Shown here one piece after another: positions 51,801 through 60,262 of a stretch of 64,000 bases of DNA; the first letter of the stretch is position 1; every line of letters starts with the position of its first letter. Where the stretch lies: assembly GCF_003020125.1 (NCBI RefSeq), contig NZ_PYFW01000004.1:496001-560000 (forward strand), read 5' to 3'. The position numbers were made by a program, and so were the translations under genes. The DNA is from Bradyrhizobium sp. MOS003 (GTDB taxonomy: Bacteria; Pseudomonadota; Alphaproteobacteria; Rhizobiales; Xanthobacteraceae). The notes under the pieces are model-generated. The model searched no databases. It was not told the DNA's origin and saw nothing but the letters and a program-made list of their open reading frames with translations.

Positions 51801-52146
51801 GGTGCCTCTTTGCTGACTGAGGTCGCGAAAATGACCGCAAAGACATGACCAATGTATTAACCTCGCCGACGCGCATGACGCGTTCCATGCCGTTGAGATC
51901 TGCTCCCAGCCTTGCGCGGCAATCTCGACGCGACGGCTGCGCTGCCCCGGCCTGCTGCGCGTTTTATCACCGCCGATCCGCCGCAATTTTGTGCGGGGCG
52001 CGGCTGGAAACGATCGCGCGCAATGATCTATGTGTTGGCCACGCGGCCCGGTGATCGGCACCTCGCCTCGGGATCAACGACGCGACATCGCCGGGTCGCT
52101 TTCAAGGGCTGCGTGGGATGACGCGCGGGGAATGGAGCAAGCGAAA
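51801..52146. other. Divergent region between gapR and the GMC oxidoreductase gene
   Basis: About 350 bases, no supported gene. Open frames continuing into it from either side lack family support. It must contain the gapR promoter; I cannot mark it. Confidence 0.5.
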
Positions 52147-53721
52147 ATGCTTGAGCAGGATTACGACACCATCGTCATCGGCGGCGGTTCCGCCGGCGCG
52201 ACCCTGGCGGCCCGGCTCAGCGAAGATCCTTCGCACCGCGTGCTACTGCTCGAAGCGGGGCACGATTTGCGCACCGCGACCACCCCGGAGCATATCCGCA
52301 TCCCGAACCCGATGCGCGCGATCGGCGATGACGACTTCCGCTGGCCGAAGCTGCTGGCGCGACGCACCGAGCGGCAAGAGCCGCTGCTGCTCTGGCGCGG
52401 CCGTGCGATGGGCGGCAGTTCGACCATCAACGGCCAGATCGCGATCCGCGCCGTTCCCGATGATCTCGACCGCTGGGCGCAAGCCGGCTGCGCCGGCTGG
52501 TCGTGGGACGAGATGCTGCCCTCTTTCTGCAAGCTGGAGACCGACAGGAATTTTCCCGAGGCCGCCTATCACGGCGACCGCGGTCCGATCCCGGTGTATC
52601 GCGCGCCGATTCCGGATTGGGGCAATGTCGACCGGGCGCTGCGGTCCTCGGCGCTCGCGCTTGGCTATGGCTGGTGCGAGGACCACAACGCCCCTGATGG
52701 CACCGGCGTCTCGCCCTATGCGATCAACAGCGAAGCGGGCCTGCGCATCTCCACCAATGACGGCTATCTGGAGCCGGCGCGCGGCCGTGCCAACCTCCAC
52801 ATCGTCGGCAACGCGCTGGTCGACACCATCATGTTCGAGGGCAACCGGCTGCATGCCAGCGGCGTCCGGGTCCGCGTCAACGGCCAGTCCCACACGCCTC
52901 GCGCCGCGCGCGAGGTGATCCTCTGCGCCGGCGCGATCCATTCGCCGGCAATCCTGCAGCGCTCCGGCATCGGCCCCGCCGCGCTGCTGGAGCGGCTCGG
53001 CATCCCCGTCCGCGCCGACCTGCCGGTCGGCGAGAACCTGCTGGACCATCCGATCGTCAACGCGCTGCTGCATCTGCGCGACGACAGCCAGGTCTCGACG
53101 CTGATGCACCGGCACACCAATTGCTGCCTGCGCTATTCGTCGGGGCTTGCGGGCGCCGGCGACAACGACATGATCATGATCGCAGGTAACCTCGCCCGCA
53201 CGCCGCAAGCGCTGGCCGTGGTCTCGCTGGGACGCATCGCGGTGTCCGTCTATCAGGCCTTCAGCCAGGGCAGCGTCCGCATCACCACCACCGACCCCGA
53301 GGTCGATCCTGCAGTCGAGGAACGCATGCTGTCCGACCCGCGCGATCTCGAGAGGATGCGCGACGGCGTCCGCCGCCTGCGCGAGATCTGCCTGCAGCCT
53401 GCCGTGACCGACATCGCCTTCCGCGTCGACTACGGCAACAGCGGACGCTCCATGGACGCGCCGTTCAGCGAGGCCGAACTCGATGACTGGCTGTTCGCCG
53501 AGTGCAGCGACGCCCAGCACGCCAGCGGCACCTGCCGCATGGGGGCAGCCTCCGATCCGCGCTCCGTCGTCGATCCCGACTGCCGGGTGATCGGCTGCAC
53601 GGGCCTGCGGGTGGTCGATGCCTCGATCATGCCGGAAGTGCCGCGCGCCAACACCCATCTCACCACCGTCGCCATCGCCGAACGCATGGCGGACCGGTTG
53701 AGGAACACGCCGATTTTGTAG
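52147..53721 (+). CDS. GMC-family FAD-dependent oxidoreductase (choline/alcohol dehydrogenase type)
   Basis: 524 residues from ATG 52147 (GGAG nine bases ahead; ATG 52132 is an alternative). FAD-binding YDTIVIGGGSAGATLAARLS and LLLEAGHD at the N-terminus, GMC signature WRGRAMGGSSTINGQIAIRA, second signature CAGAIHSPAILQRSGIGP, and C-terminal SDAQHASGTCRMG with the catalytic His, then MPEVPRANTHLTTVAIAERM. It oxidises an alcohol or sugar alcohol; the substrate is not identifiable. It may be followed in the same transcript by the small membrane protein and the deaminase. Confidence 0.92.
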   Translation: MLEQDYDTIVIGGGSAGATLAARLSEDPSHRVLLLEAGHDLRTATTPEHIRIPNPMRAIGDDDFRWPKLLARRTERQEPLLLWRGRAMGGSSTINGQIAIRAVPDDLDRWAQAGCAGWSWDEMLPSFCKLETDRNFPEAAYHGDRGPIPVYRAPIPDWGNVDRALRSSALALGYGWCEDHNAPDGTGVSPYAINSEAGLRISTNDGYLEPARGRANLHIVGNALVDTIMFEGNRLHASGVRVRVNGQSHTPRAAREVILCAGAIHSPAILQRSGIGPAALLERLGIPVRADLPVGENLLDHPIVNALLHLRDDSQVSTLMHRHTNCCLRYSSGLAGAGDNDMIMIAGNLARTPQALAVVSLGRIAVSVYQAFSQGSVRITTTDPEVDPAVEERMLSDPRDLERMRDGVRRLREICLQPAVTDIAFRVDYGNSGRSMDAPFSEAELDDWLFAECSDAQHASGTCRMGAASDPRSVVDPDCRVIGCTGLRVVDASIMPEVPRANTHLTTVAIAERMADRLRNTPIL

Positions 53722-53795
53722 GGTGGTTTCGCGCCGCGTCATCCACCTCTTCTGTCTCTGCGCTTTCAGGAACTTGCGCCGGTCATTTGATTTGT

Positions 53796-53984
53796 ATGAC
53801 CATGCGCAACCTTCCTGTCCTGATCATCGTTCTCGCCATCATCGCTCTCGGTGCCGCCAGTCTGCTGTCGCTCCCAACGAGAGAAGCCGATGCCGCCCGC
53901 CCCGTCACGACGGAGCAGGCCGCGGCCGATGCCGGCGCCACCGTGCTGCCGACAGACCCCAAGCTGAGCATCGAGCCAAAATAG
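53796..53984 (+). CDS. Small single-helix membrane protein
   Basis: 62 residues from ATG 53796 (or 53802). One hydrophobic helix (NLPVLIIVLAIIALGAASLL), then a short Ala/Thr-rich extracytoplasmic tail with TTEQAAADAGATVLPTDPK. It ends eight bases before the deaminase start. I recognise no family; similar short proteins occur in Bradyrhizobium as hypotheticals. Confidence 0.65.
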   Translation: MTMRNLPVLIIVLAIIALGAASLLSLPTREADAARPVTTEQAAADAGATVLPTDPKLSIEPK

Positions 53985-53991
53985 GCGCCTC

Positions 53992-54480
53992 ATGAGCGAG
54001 GATGCACGCTGGATGGGCGAGGCGCTGCGCGTGGCAAGCTCCGGGGGAACCGATCCCGCGCTGAGCCCGATCGGCTGCGTCATCGTGCTGGACGGGCGCG
54101 TGCTCGCGGCCGAGCGCAATCATGTCGCCGAGCATCACGATGCCGTCGCCCATGCCGAGATCGAGGCGATCCGGGCCGCGGGCGCGGCGTTCGAGAACGG
54201 CGAGATCCGCGGCGCCACGCTCTACACCACGCTGCAGCCCTGTGGCATGTGCACCATGGCGTCGATCTGGTCGAAGGTCTCGCGCATCGTCTACGGCGCC
54301 GGCCGCGACGACGTCCACAAGATGTATTTCGAAGCGCGCCAGATCGACACGCTCGACTTCGTCGCCAAGGCGTATCGCGATGATCTCACGATCGAAGGCG
54401 GTGTGCTGCGGGAGGAATGCGCCCGGCTCTATTACCGCCCCTGGGACAAGGTGCCGGAGAGCGAGCAAGGCAACATCTGA
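53992..54480 (+). CDS. Nucleoside/guanine deaminase of the cytidine-deaminase superfamily
   Basis: 162 residues. Zinc motif HAEIEAIRAAG (His ligand, catalytic Glu) and TLQPCGMCTMASIWSKVSRI with the two Cys ligands. The C-terminal VLREECARLYYRPWD fits the guanine deaminase/CumB subgroup. It hydrolyses an amino group from a purine or pyrimidine base. Substrate guess: guanine; not certain. Preceded closely by the small membrane-protein gene. Confidence 0.88.
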   Translation: MSEDARWMGEALRVASSGGTDPALSPIGCVIVLDGRVLAAERNHVAEHHDAVAHAEIEAIRAAGAAFENGEIRGATLYTTLQPCGMCTMASIWSKVSRIVYGAGRDDVHKMYFEARQIDTLDFVAKAYRDDLTIEGGVLREECARLYYRPWDKVPESEQGNI

Positions 54481-54512
54481 GGGCGGGCTTGCGGCGCTGC
54501 TCCAAAACAGCG

Positions 54513-54606
54513 TTGTAGGGTGCGCAATGGCGCCCTTGCGCCGTGCCCACGATCTCTGCGATCCAACCAGACGCGTGGGCACGCTTCGCTTTGCCCACCC
54601 TACGAA
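54513..54606. repeat. Palindromic repeat (GTAGGGTGGGCAAAGCG family)
   Basis: Left TTGTAGGGTGCGCAATGGCG...GTGCCCAC mirrors right GTGGGCACGCTTCGCTTTGCCCACCCTACGA. A recognisable class of Bradyrhizobium intergenic palindrome, between convergent genes. Confidence 0.85.
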
Positions 54607-54616
54607 TTGTCGCTTC

Positions 54617-54898
54617 CTACCACCAGTACGGCCAGCGCCAGCCCTCATAGCGCACATAGGACGGCACCAGCGGCGGGCCGTAGGGATCGACCTTGTCGTC
54701 CTCGGGGCGATAGCGGTAGCGCGGAACGACGTTGTAATCCCACGGCGTCGGCCTCAGCACGGGCGCCGTGATGATCAGGCGCTCCTGGGGTGCGCGAACC
54801 ACGACCGCCTTGCGCGGCCTCGCGTCAGCACCCGATGTTGCGAGGCTGCCCAGCACCAGGGCGGTTCCGAGCGCACAGGCGGCGGTGATCTTTGTCAT
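54617..54898 (-). CDS. Small exported hypothetical protein
   Basis: 93 residues from ATG 54896-54898, with a signal peptide (TKITAACALGTALVLGSLA, cleavage near ADA). The mature part is basic then Pro/Tyr-rich (PWDYNVVPRYRYRPEDDKVD) and ends RWPYWW. The aromatic tail suggests an envelope role; no family recognised. Confidence 0.7.
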   Translation of the reverse strand: MTKITAACALGTALVLGSLATSGADARPRKAVVVRAPQERLIITAPVLRPTPWDYNVVPRYRYRPEDDKVDPYGPPLVPSYVRYEGWRWPYWW

Positions 54899-55007
54899 GC
54901 AATGGTCTCCTTCGCCGCGAGAGTGCAAAAGGACTCGGAACAAGGCAAGCAAATTTCGCGCGAGATTAGGTGATGCGTGCTGCTGGTTTGGCGCCCCGCT
55001 ACCTCCA

Positions 55008-55095
55008 CGTCATTGCGAGGAGCTCTTGCGACGAAGCAATCCAGGAATGTGTCCGCGGAGGGATTCTGGATTGCTTCGCTTCGCTCGCAATGACA
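55008..55095. repeat. Palindromic repeat (GTCATTGCGAGGAGC family)
   Basis: Left arm CGTCATTGCGAGGAGCTCTT...GAAGCAATCCAG (55008-55044) mirrors CTGGATTGCTTCGCTTCGCTCGCAATGACA (55066-55095). One of the commonest Bradyrhizobium/Rhodopseudomonas repeats. Confidence 0.88.
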
Positions 55096-55147
55096 GGGAT
55101 TTTGCAGTGCGCGTAGCCAAATAACGCCCCACTGTCGGGGCTGTTGA

Positions 55148-55474
55148 TCACCCCTCGCGCTCGCCGTTCAACAGCGCGAGCGCGCGCGGCACCTGGGCGC
55201 GGTCCTCGACCAGCACGTATTCCTGCCGCTGCAGGCTCGCGCCACTCGCGACCACGATCGACCGCTTCGGGCACAGGCCGAAGCATCCGGTCATGACCAG
55301 CTTGGCGGGCTTGAGGCCATCAGGCCTCCGCGCCTTCAATTCGGATTTCAGCGCGCGACCGACATCGCGGCCCTCGTCGCTGCGCTTGAGGCATTTGCGG
55401 CAGACCAGCACCGGCGCCGCGCGCTTGGGGCGCACGAGCATCGGGTTTGCGGATTTCGAGAGTTTTTCGGGCAT
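55148..55474 (-). CDS. Thioredoxin-like [2Fe-2S] ferredoxin-family protein
   Basis: 108 residues. Four Cys in the pattern VLVCRKCLK and VMTGCFGLCPKRS, with an N-terminal basic segment (KSANPMLVRPKRAAP). This resembles thioredoxin-fold (2Fe-2S) ferredoxins, where the cluster serves electron transfer. Partner unknown; no linked oxidoreductase. Confidence 0.7.
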   Translation of the reverse strand: MPEKLSKSANPMLVRPKRAAPVLVCRKCLKRSDEGRDVGRALKSELKARRPDGLKPAKLVMTGCFGLCPKRSIVVASGASLQRQEYVLVEDRAQVPRALALLNGEREG

Positions 55475-55565
55475 TGAGGACCTGTATGAGACATCAGCTC
55501 ATATAGGCATGGAACCGCGATCCTGCGGCTCGCGCGAGACATGTTGGTCCCGCATTTTCGCTGCC

Positions 55566-56237
55566 CTACTCCCGCGCCCGGCGCAGCGCCTCCTGCAGCT
55601 TGACCCGCTGCTTGTCCCAGCGATCCTGTTCCGCTTCGGCGCGCTCGTCCAGTGCGGCGCGCTCGGCTTCGATCGCCTCCGCCCGGGAGTCGTGTTCCCG
55701 TCGTGCCTTCTCCAGCGCCGCCTCGGCGACAGCGACCGCCTTGTCGCGGCGGGCGCGCTCCCTGGCGCGGGCGGCCTCCTCCTTGGCGCGCGCGGCCTCG
55801 CGCCGCCGCTCCTCCTTTTCGAACGCGGCTGCGGCCTTGCGGGCTGCCTGTTCGTCGCTCTTGCTGGATGATGTCTTCGCGGCCTTGGCGGGACGCTTCG
55901 CCGATCGCGCCTCGCTCTTCGGTTGCTTCTTGGGTTGTTTCTTGCGCTTGCCTCGCGGCTCGGCGTCGTCATCGCCGAGATCGGTCGGCAGTTCGGCGCT
56001 TTCGCTGAACGCGCCGTCCGAGCCGACCGGGCGCCTGAGCACGACGCCCGGCTTCGCCATGGTCGCCGCGACCACATCGGGATCGTCGGTCTCCTTCGCC
56101 GCGCCCTGATGGAACAGATTGGAGCTGGCGCCCCAGGCCTCGAGCGCCGCCTTCATCGAGGGTGCGGCGATGGCCTGGTCATAGAAGCCGAGCGAGGTCT
56201 GGTAGGTCTTCAGCTTTCGTTTCGGCTTTGCCGGCAT
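55566..56237 (-). CDS. Highly charged coiled-coil protein
   Basis: 223 residues. The first 90 residues look folded (KTYQTSLGFYDQAIAAPSMK, KAALEAWGASSNLFHQGAAK); the rest is Lys/Arg/Glu/Ala-rich coiled coil (AAFEKEERRREAARAKEEAA). The N-terminal part is conserved in several Rhizobiales hypotheticals that are often labelled TolA-like because of the coil, but no signal, membrane helix or TolA domain is seen. It is read in the same direction as the VOC gene, 17 bases downstream of it, so co-transcription is likely. Confidence 0.7.
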   Translation of the reverse strand: MPAKPKRKLKTYQTSLGFYDQAIAAPSMKAALEAWGASSNLFHQGAAKETDDPDVVAATMAKPGVVLRRPVGSDGAFSESAELPTDLGDDDAEPRGKRKKQPKKQPKSEARSAKRPAKAAKTSSSKSDEQAARKAAAAFEKEERRREAARAKEEAARARERARRDKAVAVAEAALEKARREHDSRAEAIEAERAALDERAEAEQDRWDKQRVKLQEALRRARE

Positions 56238-56254
56238 GTCGTCCTGCAGTTGAC

Positions 56255-56659
56255 TTACGAACGTTCGATCAACGCATCATACCCCTTCTCGCTGAACGCC
56301 AGCAGACAAAACCCGTGCCCGAACGGATCGGCCAGCATTGCGATCCGCCCATAGGGCGCATCGCGCGCCGGCGCCTCCAGGATCGCGCCGGCGCCAAGCG
56401 CACGCGCGACCGCGGCGTCGACATCCTCGACGACGACGTCGAGATGCATCGGCGTCCAGTGCCGCTCGTAGCGGCGGCGGTCGCCGCCGGCGCCTATCGT
56501 GCCGGCCTGCTTGGTCAGGAGATAGACCGGCGCGGGCCAGCCGAGCAGTTCGACGAAATCAGTCCCGAAGCGGCGGCCGACGCTGAGGCCGAAGGCGGCG
56601 GTGTAGAAGCGCGTGGCTTGCGCCACGTCGGGGACGTCGATGTTGAGCAGGAAAGTCAT
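56255..56659 (-). CDS. VOC-superfamily (glyoxalase-like) protein
   Basis: 134 residues, one full beta-alpha-beta-beta-beta repeat pair: NIDVPDVAQATRFYTAAFG, MHLDVVVEDVDAAVARALGA, and RIAMLADPFGHGFCLLAFS. Typical of metal-dependent lyases or resistance proteins; metal ligands cannot be assigned. Probably co-transcribed with the coiled-coil gene downstream. Confidence 0.85.
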   Translation of the reverse strand: MTFLLNIDVPDVAQATRFYTAAFGLSVGRRFGTDFVELLGWPAPVYLLTKQAGTIGAGGDRRRYERHWTPMHLDVVVEDVDAAVARALGAGAILEAPARDAPYGRIAMLADPFGHGFCLLAFSEKGYDALIERS

Positions 56660-56927
56660 GGCGGGCTCGTAGCGGGTTGCGCGGCGAGCCTAGCCGGGAT
56701 GGCGCGCAGCGCAATCCGGGATGATGCCGCACGCCCGGACCCGGATCTCGCGGAGCCTGCCATCGGGCACTGCACTTCGCACGAACTTCTCGCGGTCGAG
56801 CATGCCATCATGCCCGTGTTTTGCCCGACGCCTCAAGTCCTTCTTCGGCGTTACCGAAAACGCGAGCCTAATCAAAGACATCTCTACTGTGCATGGGGTT
56901 GTTTTCGCAAAATCGCCTCCGCCAGCC

Positions 56928-57293
56928 TCACTTGTCTCTCAGGCTCAGGATGTAGGCCGACAGCGCATCGGCCTGCTGCGGCGAGATCACGAGGTTCGGC
57001 ATGGTCTGGTGGCTGGTTCGCCAGAACACCTTGAGCGAGAGCGCGGTGGTGCCGCTGCGGTCGGCGATGGCCTGGAAGCTCGGAGCCTCGTCGAAAAATC
57101 CCGTCATGTGCGGCTCGACGGCGTGACAGCTTTCGCACCACGCCTCGGCCAGACGATGCCCCTCGGTCACGGCGCGCGAGCCGGACCGCGGCGCCCCCGC
57201 GGCCGGGTGAATGATGCCGAGGAGAAACAGCACCGACAACGCGATCAGGACGATCAAGCCGAGATAGATTCGAACGCCGTGCGACATCACCAT
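56928..57293 (-). CDS. Membrane-anchored class I cytochrome c
   Basis: 121 residues from ATG 57291-57293 (an ATG two codons later is also possible). N-terminal helix (IYLGLIVLIALSVLFLLG) as signal or anchor, haem-binding CESCH about residue 53, and axial Met candidate in TMPNLVIS with the family tail LSAYILSLRDK. It passes electrons in respiration. A perfect FixK/FNR box upstream points to use under low oxygen. Confidence 0.88.
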   Translation of the reverse strand: MVMSHGVRIYLGLIVLIALSVLFLLGIIHPAAGAPRSGSRAVTEGHRLAEAWCESCHAVEPHMTGFFDEAPSFQAIADRSGTTALSLKVFWRTSHQTMPNLVISPQQADALSAYILSLRDK

Positions 57294-57347
57294 TCCCCGC
57301 TGTTGCCTCGAGGCGCATCAAGCGTAGGTCGGACGCAGAGACTGAAA

Positions 57348-57361
57348 TTGATCTGCGTCAA
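57348..57361 (-). promoter_or_regulatory. FixK/FNR-type binding site before cytochrome c
   Basis: TTGA-N6-TCAA dyad on the minus strand (TTGACGCAGATCAA). Its centre is about 62 bases before the cytochrome start, which puts a -41.5 class activator site about 20 bases upstream of the start codon. Confidence 0.7.
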
Positions 57362-57504
57362 GCGCGCGTCCGGGCTGTTTCAGATCTTCGTCGCGCCGTT
57401 TCGGTGATATCGCACCGGCAGCAATCGCAGGCTGCAGCTTTCCCTTGCTTTCCGCGATCCCGCCCCTACGGTCGCGCCGCGAACGAACCCTGAGACGAGT
57501 CCCG

Positions 57505-57855
57505 ATGACCGACACGATGAAATGCCCTGCCTGCAACTCCGAGCACGCCTATCAGGACCGCGATCTCTGGGTCTGTCCGGAATGCGGCCATGAGTGGAGC
57601 GGTGCGGCGGAGACTGCGGCGGACACCGCGCAGGCGGCCGGCGTGCGCGATGCCAACGGCAATGTGCTCGCTGATGGCGACAGCGTCATCGTGATCAAGG
57701 ATCTCAAGATCAAGGGCTCCTCCTCGGTGGTGAAGGGCGGCACCAAGGTGCGCAACATCCGCCTGCAGGACGCCAGCGACGGCCACGACATCGCCTGCAA
57801 GATCGACGGCATCGGCGCGATGAACCTGAAATCGGAGTTCGTGAAGAAGGCGTAG
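57505..57855 (+). CDS. yjdM: PhnA/YjdM-family zinc ribbon protein
   Basis: 116 residues from ATG 57505. N-terminal rubredoxin-like zinc ribbon KCPACNSEHAYQDRDLWVCP followed by ECGHEW, then the PhnA domain with DANGNVLADGDSVIVIKDLK and GTKVRNIRLQDASDGHDIAC. The PhnA name comes from the phosphonate locus but YjdM has no proven phosphonate activity. It is divergent from the cytochrome gene and convergent with the EamA gene, alone. Confidence 0.9.
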   Translation: MTDTMKCPACNSEHAYQDRDLWVCPECGHEWSGAAETAADTAQAAGVRDANGNVLADGDSVIVIKDLKIKGSSSVVKGGTKVRNIRLQDASDGHDIACKIDGIGAMNLKSEFVKKA

Positions 57856-57862
57856 CTCGCGC

Positions 57863-58783
57863 CTAGCTCTGCCGCTGCGCCAGATAGAATCCGCACAGCA
57901 CCGTCACCAGCCCCGCGCCCTGCAGCATCGTCGGCGCCTCGCCGAGCAGCAGCCAGCCGGTGAGCAGCGTCAGTGCCGGCACGCAGGCCGGAAACACCGC
58001 CGCGCGGGCGACGCCGAGACGCTGCACCGAGACGGCGTAGAGATAGAGCGCAGCGGGCCCGGCGAGCACGCCCTGCGCCAGCGCCTGGATCGCATTCTCG
58101 GTCACGCCGATCGCCGCGACATGGGCGAAGCCGACGGTTGCGATGTAGACCGGCAGCAGCAGCAGCGACAGCACGTTGATCACCAGCGCAGCCGACACGG
58201 CCGAGACGCGCCAGTGACGCAGGGCCGCGCCAAAGCCTGCGAACATCAATCCGGTGAGCACGAAGATCAGATCGCCGAGCACGCCGTCGGGCCCGATATG
58301 GCCGATCGATTCCGCGCCGATCACGCCGAGGCCGCCGACGATGACGACGGCGCCGGCGAGGCGCGAGGCCGAGATGTGCTCCTTCAGCACCAGCGCCGCA
58401 AGCAGGAGGCCACCGAGCGTCGCGCAGGAGGGTTGGATCACGCTGCCATGGCCGAGCGGCACGAACAGGAATCCGGTGTAGGAGATCAGCGACATCACGG
58501 GGCCGCCGAGCACCATCAGCACAAGGCCCCTACTCCAGCCGATGCCGCAGAGATCGGAGATGCCGGCGCGGAACACCAGCGGCAGGAACACGAGTCCCGA
58601 CCAGACATAGCGATGCACCAGCAGATCGACCGGCGTGAAGCCGACCTTGAGGCCGTGCCGCGTGGCGGCAAAGCCGAGCGCCCAGAACAGCGCCGCGGCA
58701 AGGCCGCAAGTGACGCCGAGCAGTGCCGGCGACGCATCGTTGTTCTGAGAGAGAGCGCCGGCGCGGCTCGTGCGCTGATCCAT
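57863..58783 (-). CDS. EamA/DMT-family transporter
   Basis: 306 residues, ten predicted helices (LLGVTCGLAAALFWALGFAA; second repeat from GVLGDLIFVLTGLMFAGFG). Third exporter of this family in the window. Substrate unknown. Confidence 0.9.
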   Translation of the reverse strand: MDQRTSRAGALSQNNDASPALLGVTCGLAAALFWALGFAATRHGLKVGFTPVDLLVHRYVWSGLVFLPLVFRAGISDLCGIGWSRGLVLMVLGGPVMSLISYTGFLFVPLGHGSVIQPSCATLGGLLLAALVLKEHISASRLAGAVVIVGGLGVIGAESIGHIGPDGVLGDLIFVLTGLMFAGFGAALRHWRVSAVSAALVINVLSLLLLPVYIATVGFAHVAAIGVTENAIQALAQGVLAGPAALYLYAVSVQRLGVARAAVFPACVPALTLLTGWLLLGEAPTMLQGAGLVTVLCGFYLAQRQS

Positions 58784-58887
58784 GGGCTCAAGCCTTATGG
58801 CAGCGCTTATTTCTGCTCAACCCACGCGGTTGCAGGGCTGGCACGCGGCGGTGATGATCGGGCTTCAGCGCAGCGCCGGATGTCGCT

Positions 58888-59034
58888 CAGAACAATCCGG
58901 GGCTGAGATCGAGGCCGTAGGTCAGGCCCAGCACGAACACGAACAAAACGGCGGCAGCGAACAAGGCGGTGTGCTTGAGAATGAACGCACGCGGGGAAAT
59001 GGTGACGATACCGGCTTTCTGCGCGACGGGCATG
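58888..59034 (-). CDS. 48-residue single-helix membrane protein
   Basis: A frame from ATG 59032-59034 with a strong GGAGG ribosome site five to six bases ahead. It translates to 48 residues, with an N-terminal basic part and one helix (LFAAAVLFVFVLGLTYGLDL). I recognise similar short proteins in Bradyrhizobium as hypotheticals. Confidence 0.6.
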
Positions 59035-59316
59035 ACGGCCTCCAATATGATTTCAAAATTTGCCGCAACAATGCAGCGGCCGCATCAAGCAACGCGACGT
59101 GCAAATCAACTGTTAAAGGGATCACGCCCGTTATGAACGGGGATACATCTCCGGCACATTCACGCGAACTTGTTCGCGGCCGAAATCTCAATCAGCGCAT
59201 CGAGATCGCACATTTCCAACGATCGCCGCGCGGTGCGCAAGCAGCGGCGATTTCGCTCTCGTGAAGCAGTGGGTCCCGCGTCTCCGCGGAGCCCACCTGC
59301 CGTTCAAAATGTCCGC

Positions 59317-59565
59317 TTAGCGCGCCACGCCGACGGTGGCGGTCTTCACCTTGCGAGGGCTGAGCACCTTCGCCTGATGGACCGAGGCGAGCGTGGTCGG
59401 CGCAGCGGTCTGCTGCTCGACATGCGCGGCACCGAGGACGCGAACCTGCAAGGGCGAGACCGGAAATCCGTTGGTCTCGTAAGTCGGCAACTCGGCGGCG
59501 AAAGCCGCGGTGCTGCCCGCGATCGCCAGGATGACGGCGGCGATCGACATAGTCTTCTTGTTCAT
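59317..59565 (-). CDS. Small exported hypothetical protein
   Basis: 82 residues from ATG 59563-59565, with GGAG eight bases ahead. Signal peptide MNKKTMSIAAVILAIAGSTA to about residue 23 (AFAAE). The mature part has PTYETNGFPVSPLQVRVLG, the pattern of a small Rhizobiales exported family. Function unknown. Confidence 0.75.
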   Translation of the reverse strand: MNKKTMSIAAVILAIAGSTAAFAAELPTYETNGFPVSPLQVRVLGAAHVEQQTAAPTTLASVHQAKVLSPRKVKTATVGVAR

Positions 59566-59774
59566 TGTGATGCTCCAGTGGAAGTGCTGGAACATATTTA
59601 GGCGCGTTTTGCTGCATTGCGACATACTTTGTTGCATTGCAACGGCGCGTGCGGTGCATGGCGATATGTTTAATGCGTATAAGGCGTTGGCCGAATCACG
59701 GCCGGCCGCGACATGACGGTTTTATGGGCGGAGTTCAGCCACCGCGCACAATGCCTCGGCCATCGCGCGACGCC

Positions 59775-59945
59775 CTATTTCAATGCCGTCGCCAGCGACT
59801 GCAACTTTGCGACGAGATTGATACCGAGCGCCTGGATGATCTCGATGATCGCGAGCGCGATTCCGGCTGCGATCAGGCCGTATTCGATCGCGGTAGCGCC
59901 GGATTCATCGGCAAGGAATTCAACCCATTTGCATTTCAAATTCAC
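59775..59945 (-). CDS. Flp/Fap-type (type IVb) pilin
   Basis: 56 residues from GTG 59943-59945, chosen over an ATG further upstream because GGAAGGA lies just before it and the length then fits Flp pilins. The leader is short and ends KWVEFLADESG; the mature helix begins ATAIEYGLIAAGIALAII, with the conserved Glu at position +5 in the Flp motif. Flp pilins form tight-adherence pili exported by the Tad system, but no tad gene is near, so it is an orphan pilin gene that would use a system elsewhere. Confidence 0.85.
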   Translation of the reverse strand: MNLKCKWVEFLADESGATAIEYGLIAAGIALAIIEIIQALGINLVAKLQSLATALK

Positions 59946-60262
59946 AATCGCGTCCTTCCCACTCCGCCGGAATTTCGGCAAGCGAGAAATGAACCACCAC
60001 AATCCAAGATTGAGTGAATCTGATCGCTTCAAGTTGACGACAATGAACGCTTGCTTGCCGTCCCCGGAGACGCAGTGGAACCAGCGTTGCACCTCGGCAA
60101 CACCTCCGCGAAAAGCCCCGTTTCCGCCGATTTACGCCATTGCGCCGCCACACGGTCCTCCGAACAATCGAGGCGCTGCGTGCCTTTCCGTGCAACACTG
60201 TTTTTGCATCATGACTGTTCCGACAGAGTGTGTCCGAGCAGAACCGTTTGGAGGCAGGGATC

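Noticed and set aside
56690..56881. 63-codon minus-strand frame between the VOC and cytochrome genes
   Set aside because: No ribosome site or family; part of it is a degenerate intergenic repeat.
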